A DNA stretch of 64,000 bases, taken from positions 23,643,001 to 23,707,000 of the forward strand of contig CM074860.1 of assembly GCA_037501455.1 (NCBI GenBank), in the 5' to 3' direction. The first letter of the stretch is position 1; every line of letters starts with the position of its first letter. This DNA comes from Lantana camara (taxonomy: Eukaryota > Streptophyta > Magnoliopsida > Lamiales > Verbenaceae). The notes under the pieces were generated by a model. That model had not been told where the DNA came from and did not search any database. It worked only from the letters and a program-made list of their open reading frames with translations. Below, piece by piece: positions 57,062 through 64,000 of this stretch. The translations under genes and the position numbers were made by a program.

Positions 57062-59340
57062 TGTTGAAAACAGGAATCAGAAAGCAGCGGAAATTTAAAA
57101 AAATTTCCAACAAAAGGATCTTAGACTCGCAATCGTGAATCCAAATTCGTAGAGATCAAGAAACTCACTTGGGTAGTAACTTTCTTGACACGTTTTGAGC
57201 CGTCCTCAAACGCGCTTTCTTTGCAACCCGTCCCTCGAAATCTCTTTCTACTTCAGAATCCATTGTAGGGATAACAATCCACACCAACCTAGATTCAAAT
57301 CATGTTAGGGAAGTTCTTAACAATATAACATAAAGAAAGAAACATGAAACGATAAAGGCATGATTGAAACTCCCTTCGAAAACCAGTTTTGCGAAAGTAG
57401 AAATCTGCCAGCTATAAAAACCTCGTGAAAAAATTCATCCTTCAGGATATGGACGAACGGTTTTCGCGATCTTCTTTGGTTCGATTTTTTCACTCGTTTT
57501 CTGTTGGGATCAGAATCGTTTCATCATCCCTTCTGGTCGTTTTGCTTGATCCCCACTCCTTGGTAAAGCTCGAATCTTCAAAACTTCTAACTTGAAGCTC
57601 TCTAGAGATAGTCCACCAACTTGGCTACAATCTAACTAGTAAGGATGCTAGTTCTCTAGTTAGTGTTTAGGCTTAACCTAGGGTTTCGTTTATCTTGGAG
57701 AAAGGATGGTGTTCAACACATGAACCAAAAGAATTCTCGATTAGCTCTAAGAGGAGCTCGAGCTCCCCTATATATAGAATGGGAGTGGCCGAAAATCCTA
57801 GTCCTTATGGACTAAGGATTTGGTCCCTCTCTCCTATTACTTGATCATCAAGTAATTTTGACTTTGACTTTGAATTCAAATTCAAATCAACTTTCAAGAG
57901 AGCTAAAATATCCAAACTATTTTTGGATAATTTTATACTTTATTTATTTAAAATAAATAACTTATTTTATCTAATTAATTAATTCACAATTAATTAACTA
58001 GATTATTTTTCTCCAAAATAAGACTTTCCTTTTAATTCAAAATTAAACCAAAGTCTATTAAATAATTAATCACATTAATTATTTAACTCATAAATAAATA
58101 TACACATATATTTACACACGTGTGAGACACGTGTCACAAGGACACGTGTCACTCACGTGAGCCACACGTGTGAACCACACGTGTGGAACCCTCTCAGCCC
58201 GATCAACTCGTTTAATCATTTTAAAGCCTCAACTCATGTAACCAAGTTGTTGTGTGTGACCCTCTAGGTTCTCAATTCAATTAGCAGTGACCCTAATTAA
58301 TTAATTCACTAATTAATTAATCAGTCCACAGATTAAACGACCATAGTCTAGTAACAGGTGTTTAACCCCTAGCTGAATTGGAATGTTCGGATTCGACAGA
58401 ACCTTTAAGTCATTGATTCATGTGAGATACAATCCTCCTACTTACTATCTCTCAACCAAGATCTACGGTAAGGGAATAATTAGAACCCTAATAATCCGGT
58501 CTTAAAGCTAAGTGCATTTCATATCCATTTGATCTCAATCCAAGAAACCCTTTTCTTGATGTCTTGATCTACTGCCTTGGCCAAGGACTCCATATGGCAT
58601 ATGAATGACTTACACAATAAGAGATCACCTTACAAATGCAAGTGTAGGTCCTTTCTTGATTCTCATTCACTTTCACGGGTCACTTGTGCAGCCCCAGCAT
58701 AAGCCTTGAATCAGTTGTCTAAGGCGACACCCTTTAAAGCTTATACCTAAGACTACAGAGTTAACTCATAAAGTGACATGGAACCTCAAGTCTAAGGATC
58801 AATTAATCACATCAATGACTCGTGAGATATTTCCTAATCTGGAAGTTTCCATTTCCTGAAATAGAAACTTCCTTTCCCATTTAGGAATCTTCTCACACGG
58901 GGCACCTCAGTGAACTTACTTATTGAAGTAAGCACCCTCATGTATCACGCACGTATCAACTATACACTTTGCACCTCCATGAAACAAGGTGGTCCTTCTT
59001 AAGGGCGTGATCCCACAAGCAAGCCTTAGAGGAGTCATGTTGACACTCCCACTGTCTGTTGGACTCATCGACTTGGAGTATTTTACTAATCATGACTTAT
59101 GTGATATAGGGCTCGTTTCATGAACCATTTCACCTAAATGGTAGAGTCCTAAAGTCATCAGGATTAGGGGAGTTCTCATACATGCACAACTAAAGTAAAC
59201 GCATACCAAACAAGAGCATATAAAGAAGTGTTTGCCTGTGATATTAATCATTCGTATATTATTCAAAGATTGTCTGTGATACTAGGTAAGTCCCAAAACG
59301 GATTATAACTAATCGGCTTTCTAGGGCACTATTCCTAACA
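57062..59340 (-). mobile_element. Solo copia LTR in gag (copia-1 family)
   Basis: Starts TGTTGAAAACAGGAATC and ends GGGCACTATTCCTAACA. TSD ACGAG (57057-57061, 59341-59345). 2279 bp, about 300 longer than the other two copies because of extra sequence near 57230-57540. ACGT dyads at about 58115-58186. Confidence 0.93.
58115..58186. promoter_or_regulatory. ACGT dyad cluster in copia solo LTR
   Basis: GACACGTGTC (58141-58150), TCACGTGA (58153-58160) and CCACACGTGTGG (58175-58186) are perfect, with further ACACGTGTG words on both sides. It is richer than the cluster in the copia-1 3' LTR. Confidence 0.65.
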
Positions 59341-59727
59341 ACGAGTACGTAGAATCAAGCCGGTGAGAAGGCCCTACGGGTTGAAACTAGGTGGATGGCA
59401 AGAAAAGGGTATGAAGGAGATGCACCGAAACAATCATTTGAGTCTGGTTCTTGTTCTAATTTACAAGTGGGAAAGAGGGAGATTCAGCAAGGTGCACCGA
59501 CCAAGAAAAGAAGCAACAAGAAGAAATCCAAGCCCCGGAGGACTCCTTGGACCAAAAGAGAATTTCCCCCATGTGCTCATTGTGGAGGGACCAACCACAC
59601 TTACGAAGGATGTTGGATCTGGTTAAAGAGATGCTATGCTTGCGGGTCTTTAGAGCACAAGTCCCCGGAGTGTGATCGTTCGAGGGCTAGCAAACAAAGA
59701 AGAAGGAATCAAAAGGCTTCCAGTTGA

Positions 59728-60334
59728 GGACCAAATTAAACCCAAGAATCGAGGTAATTGCATTCATGCATAGTTATCTTGGGGAAACCCACTTTGTTTT
59801 ACTTCTCTCTCTTCATTGCTCCTGGGTACTTACCTGTTGATTGTCTATTTGCTTTCCTTGCGTTTGTTGTTGTTGCGGTTGTGTTGCGGTTGTTGCTTTT
59901 CTTGTTGGAACTCTCTTCTCAAAGAGAGTTAGTGAGATGAGTGCCGAGTGTTTGGTGAGTTCTGAGGGCCGAGCTTTTCCCGTGGTTGTTCTTGAAGGCG
60001 CCTAGCTCTTGTTAAGGTAACTCCGTTACCGTGGGTGTTGGTGGTTGCTTTTGAAAGTCCGTTTAGGGCTCAACGATATTCTCTGGTATTAGATTGAAGA
60101 CTAACCCGTTGATATCCTTCGTGAAACTGGTTGGTGAGTCCAGGACGGTGCAAAAAGCTACGTGGCTTACCTTTGGGTGACCGAGGGATTGAGCCAAACT
60201 TGGAGAGACGGAGACCGAAGTAGGACACCCTTGGATCAGAGTGGCGCAATGGAAGCGTGGAATAAAGTTCGTTCCAGAGTCGTCCGGGGTCTCGCTTAGG
60301 ACCTGAGGACAGGTCCTTTTGAAGGAGGGGAGTT
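59728..60334 (+). other. TR-GAG 3' noncoding region and polypurine tract
   Basis: No pol. The end, GACAGGTCCTTTTGAAGGAG followed by GGGAGTT (60321-60334 purine-rich), is the polypurine tract next to the 3' LTR. An ORF at 59758-59940 is hydrophobic and low complexity; I do not support it as a gene. Confidence 0.65.
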
Positions 60335-63300
60335 TATAACATCCCGTTCGTCCGACCGTTCCAGGTACGCCTCTACGAGAGAGTTACGTGCATATTTAAT
60401 TATTTAATTATGTAATTATGTGTTACTTTAATTCTAATGTGATTAGTTATAATTAATTGTATTTAATTGTTTAACTTATAACTTGAGTTGTAACATTTAT
60501 GTATGCATGCCTTGTAATTTGCTCTGTTCGTACCCTAATTTGATTCCGTTTCTTGCGAATTTTTGATATATGTGAACTACGTGAGTTTTGAATGAGATTA
60601 TGAGCTCGTTACATGTTTTAGAGGTTTTTTTATGTTGTTTTTGGCAAGTTTTGTAAAGACGGGATTTGTGAGGGACGTGAGGGCCTAACGCGGTTAGTGC
60701 ACCTCGTGTTCCGGAAGGCGTAACTTGAGCTCGGGAATTCGGATTCGAATTCCGAAAGATGCGTCGAACTCATAACGAAGAAAGGAAGATAAGAAACTTG
60801 GCTTCACATTTTTCTAAGCCCGTTTGATCCTCCAAAATTTGTTCGGATTGAGCCTCATGTGACAGATTTACCACCTCTCACTAAATAAGCCATATCTTGA
60901 CCAATCCTTGACCAAATTAGGTGATTCTTGGGCCCACATTCCACTTACTCACTCCAATATCCATTAATTAGCCCCTAATTTCGTTTTTAGTAGCAAAGCG
61001 AGAGGAAAAGCAGCAGCAACACGAGATAGAGAGAGAGGGAAGGAGAAGCACTATTCAACTTCAAGTTTCAAGCTCGTTTCTTCTCTGTTTCGCCTCAAAT
61101 TTGAAAGGTAAGTCTAGGTTCTTGCTGTTTACCTTCTCCTATTTATTTTAAGTGTATTTTGGCTGAATTTCCTTGAGGTTTGAGCATGGTATGTGATAAT
61201 ACATGAATAGTTACGTTATTTGGCCCTTTTGATAAATCCATGCTTTCCTTGCTTTGTTTCTTGAATTGGTGAGTTATATGTGATCTAGGTGACTTGTTAC
61301 TTCCTTTATATGCATGAATTTCGTGGGCTTTGAGTTCTATGATAGTTACCATTGTTGATCTTGCATGAAAATGGAAGAACTTGAACAAGTTGATGCATCT
61401 CTTCTTTCCCCTCACTTTAGGTTCGGTTTTGGCATGATCTAGGGCATAAACCTTTGCATATGTGTTGCATATACCTTGTATTATGTGTTGGATTGAGCTT
61501 GGGTTGAGTTCTTGGTGTTTTAGGGGCCAAAATCTCGAGTTTTTTAAGCTGGAGCAAACCCACAGTCGTGGATTTTTGTACTAAAACCCACCCACAGCCG
61601 TCGATTTGATTTACATAATTTGGTCCATTTCTGGACTGGGATCCACGCCCCTGGATCCTCTTTTTGTTAAATATCCACGGCCCTGGATCTGGGTGCAGAG
61701 ACTTTTTACCCCGAACTTTGTTTTCTTGATTCGTTTTGTTCGTTTCCCTCCCCGATCTTGATCCCAATGTTATGTATGCTTGTTTATATGTATGATATGT
61801 GATTCCATGACTTGTGATTGCTTGACTTTGATGTGTTATATGTTAGGATTATGTGTTATGTGTGTCGTGTTAAGTTTATAGATTCGTTTGCCGTGAATTG
61901 TGCCTTATGTGATCTAAATGCCTTTTATGTGCATGCGTGACTTCATAACTTGTTTCCTTGCTTTGCATGCCATTTCCTTACCTTGGAATGAGTTATATGC
62001 ATTCTTAATGAGTTATGTAACATGCTATACGCATCGCATGAGATTCATGAACGTGAAATACATGAGATATGTGACTTATGCTTCAATATGATACAATGTG
62101 ACCTAAGTGCTAATCCGATTGCATCCCTTATGCACCATTTGCATTCATATGCATTTGTCGAGCGTCTAATTGGTTCATATTGAGTTTAAGTTTGTCCCTT
62201 GTGTTTTGTTTTGCTCTCAGGTTCGCTTCGTGGTTGAAGAGGTGGTCTCTTAGAAGTGTTTGGGCTCCTTTTGTTCGGTTTGGTCGACAAGGTGAGGTTT
62301 TATTCTTTTAGTTATTACGACCTACAACCCTACTTATGTTTCAAGCCCACATGCGACTTATATATATATATATATATATATAAATACGTGTTTGATATGT
62401 ATTTTGTGTGATTTGGCCCGTTGCTATGAGATCGATTAAAAATGCTTTTATATATGTATAAACTACGCTTTGCTTATTTGTTTTGAAAAGGGTTGGCGTG
62501 TGTATGTGATGTGTTTTGGCGAGATTAAGCTTTGAAAGATAAGCCTTTATAAGCGTGATAAGTGTAAGTGTAAATATAAGCTTGGGCCCCGGATTTGTGT
62601 GTAAGGGAGACCCAGGTCGGCCATGGGGTCGCCGGTTGCAACCCCTGTACACTTCTCCATCTTCATAGGATCAACCTGAAACCCGCTAGGAGGTTAGTGG
62701 GGGACGGAATCCTTGGGCGTGAGTGTCATGAAACTCACGACCCTGACGTATAAGCGTGATTGCTATAAGATAAGCGTGGGGGTTGAGAGGGCGCACTCTC
62801 TTCCCCAAAACGGTGTTAAGGTGGGATTGATTTATGTTTTGCTTTGTTTTGCTTCGCTTTGCTATGGAGTAAGTGGGTAGGAACTCGTACTCGCCGAGTT
62901 GTTTATGTTTTGCTTCCGTTTAAGGTTTGTGTATTGGGAGTGGATTTCTAACTTCTAAAACTTTGTGGATTTTGGCCTTCGGCCTCAAACCTTTCTTCTT
63001 ATATATATAGTATCACGGGTTAAATGTTTTAGAATGCAAAAATCGTGCCCCGATTCATGAACATCTTCGTTTTGAATATGCTATGCTCTTACTTATATGT
63101 ACGTGTTCGTGTGTTAGCTCTCTCATCAGTCTTTAGGACTAACCCCTCTTCGTTGTTTTTTTTTCCCCCCTTTGTTTTGAGTTACAGGTACCCGGTTGGA
63201 GAGTCGAGCTAGGCGGCGGTCTTTTGTTTTTGTGAGTCGTTCGAGTCTTTAGTAGAGTTTTGGCATTTGCATCTTTACTTTCCGTTTTGGTACTATGTAT

Positions 63301-63638
63301 ATATTCGGTACTATGTATGAATATGTATAAGTTATGATTTGAATTTCGAATTTGAGACATGTATGTTTTATATGGCCCGGGTTGGGCAAGATTTGTATTA
63401 TTTGATTTAGGTTGCCTTTAGTATGGATGCATGTGTTTAGCTTTGTTATGTGATCCTGGTGCTTCCGCATTTGCATTTGGTTCCTCTTGTTGTTCAGGGT
63501 CTAGACCGCTTAGCGTAGGGGTGAGTTTTGTTTGTCACCCGTTCGCCATGGTTTGATGCGTGGACGGAGTCCCCATTTCGTTCCACGTGTTGGGCTGTGG
63601 TGCGGGGGACGTGGCGCCCTTCGCTCCGTGGTGTTACA
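60335..63638 (+). repeat. 3' LTR of the TR-GAG element
   Basis: Starts TATAACATCCCG (terminal TG changed to TA) and ends GTGGTGTTACA. 3304 bp, with scattered differences from the 5' LTR. Dyad array 61559-61688. Intron-like segment 62292-63187: AAG|GTGAGG donor, GGACTAAC branch-like motif (5' LTR: GGACTGAC), TTACAG|G acceptor. Confidence 0.93.
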
Positions 63639-63757
63639 GGATGAGACCAAAATTACAACTTTTTAAAAATAATGAAACTCAATATTTTTACTTTTAAAGT
63701 TATGAGACTAAAATTATAAAGAATCAATCGTATGGGAACAAAAATGTAATTTTCTCG

Positions 63758-64000
63758 GAAAGTTAAATAAAGGTCAAAACTTCTATTTTTCATAACACAA
63801 CTAATACTTTAACAATAAAAAACAAAAAAATAAGTACAAATACATAATCTTTATAAAGCAAACACACTCAATATTCTGACCCACCGACCAATGTATAATC
63901 ACGTCAACATTATATATAATTATTAATGTTGGGTTAAGAGACATTTGGTGGGGATGATAACACATTTGCTAGGAAACAATCGCTTGAAAAAAAAAAGGAA
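63758..64000. other. AT-rich sequence, nothing identified
   Basis: I see no gene or repeat that I can assign here. Short poly-A runs only. Confidence 0.5.

Larger units (their letters stand above)
56584..59727 (+). pseudogene. Gypsy gag with two zinc knuckles, split by a copia LTR
   Basis: Starts MELITTLYREFG at 56584. Capsid (retrotransposon gag) blocks: AGEWLAEIEAIFRVWPC, LLLQGQANL-WARVTHQLE, VWEFRNRYTPAILQERRLEEF, FLALKQEENTIMEYLEDFKR. Stops are at 56644 and about 56770, with a frameshift near 57018. The solo LTR (57062-59340) splits it. It resumes with basic residues and two C-x2-C-x4-H-x4-C knuckles, CAHCGGTNHTYEGC and CYACGSLEHKSPEC, and stops at 59725-59727. No protease follows. It would have bound and packaged RNA; this copy is dead. 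Confidence 0.92.
51556..63638 (+). mobile_element. Gag-only LTR retrotransposon (TR-GAG type)
   Basis: Flanks AGATG (51551-51555) and GGATG (63639-63643), a TSD with one change. Large LTRs, a perfect initiator-Met primer site, a gag gene, and a polypurine tract. Without the solo LTR in it, the internal region is about 1.7 kb and has no protease, RT or integrase. Elements with only gag (TR-GAG) are known in plants. Later insertions are an Athila-type solo LTR in the 5' LTR and a copia solo LTR in gag. Confidence 0.88.
51149..63757. mobile_element. Foldback (palindromic) element split by the TR-GAG
   Basis: The left arm (51149 to about 51330) and right arm (about 51470-51555 plus 63644-63757) are inverted copies: AAAAAGTTGTAATTATAGTC on the left against the reverse of ACCAAAATTACAACTTTTT on the right, with the pairing extending to AAGTGTATTTTTTTGCC and AGTCCTATAAG. 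Without the insertion it is about 520 bp. No transposase. Confidence 0.7.

Noticed and set aside
59758..59940. 60-residue hydrophobic ORF after gag
   Set aside because: Short, low complexity, no equivalent known in TR-GAG interiors.

Overview
The window is intergenic plant (eudicot-like) DNA made almost entirely of nested LTR retrotransposons. The evidence is Ty3/gypsy Athila-type gag and protease remnants, Del/Tekay-like elements primed by initiator-Met tRNA, Ty1/copia polyproteins, several solo LTRs with 5-bp target-site duplications (TSDs), AT-rich filler and TA microsatellites. I see no intact host gene, tRNA, rRNA or CRISPR array. Every coding region is a retroelement remnant and almost all are broken. 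The species cannot be named from the sequence.

Layout. 1-6767: 3' part of a non-autonomous Athila-like element (A1), whose protease is split by a solo LTR (267-2491). 6768-10977: 3' half of a copia element (copia-1) with its 3' LTR. 10978-11074 and 27434-31257: a minus-strand gypsy element, chromovirus-like, split by a complete Athila-like element A2 (11075-27428, TSD CTCTA). A2 itself contains an inverted-LTR insertion (17782-23132, TSD CCTAT) and a copia solo LTR (23329-25260). 31258-46515: a second copia element (copia-2, plus strand), broken by a solo LTR (31382-42640) that holds a young non-autonomous LARD-type element (33567-42023, TSD CAGAG), and by an Athila-type solo LTR (43023-44357, TSD CTAGA). 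46516-49935: LTR fragments and one unidentified ORF. 51149-63757: a foldback element split by a gag-only LTR element (TR-GAG type, 51556-63638) that contains an Athila solo LTR and a third copia solo LTR.

What stands out. (1) LTRs of otherwise unrelated families carry clusters of short GC-rich perfect or near-perfect dyads with a family-specific sequence: GTAACGCCCGTTAC, GGGAACGGCCGTTCCC, TCCCGGCCGGGA, CCACGGCCGTGG, GACACCCCCGTGTC and, in copia, CCACACGTGTGG. Within a family the outer arm bases change in mirrored pairs. (2) The Athila-like elements carry a second dyad array, TATA box and apparent 5'-UTR intron inside the element, upstream of an accessory ORF, and both copies lack RT and integrase. 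(3) The Del/Tekay-like LTRs share an intron-like signature: donor AG|GTGAGG, branch site CTGAC, pyrimidine tract, CAG acceptor. (4) One insertion has two U5 ends in inverted orientation inside a single TSD.

In functional terms none of these elements looks autonomous. A1 and A2 keep gag, protease and an accessory ORF, the TR-GAG keeps only gag, and the LARD keeps only cis signals, so all would depend on proteins supplied in trans.
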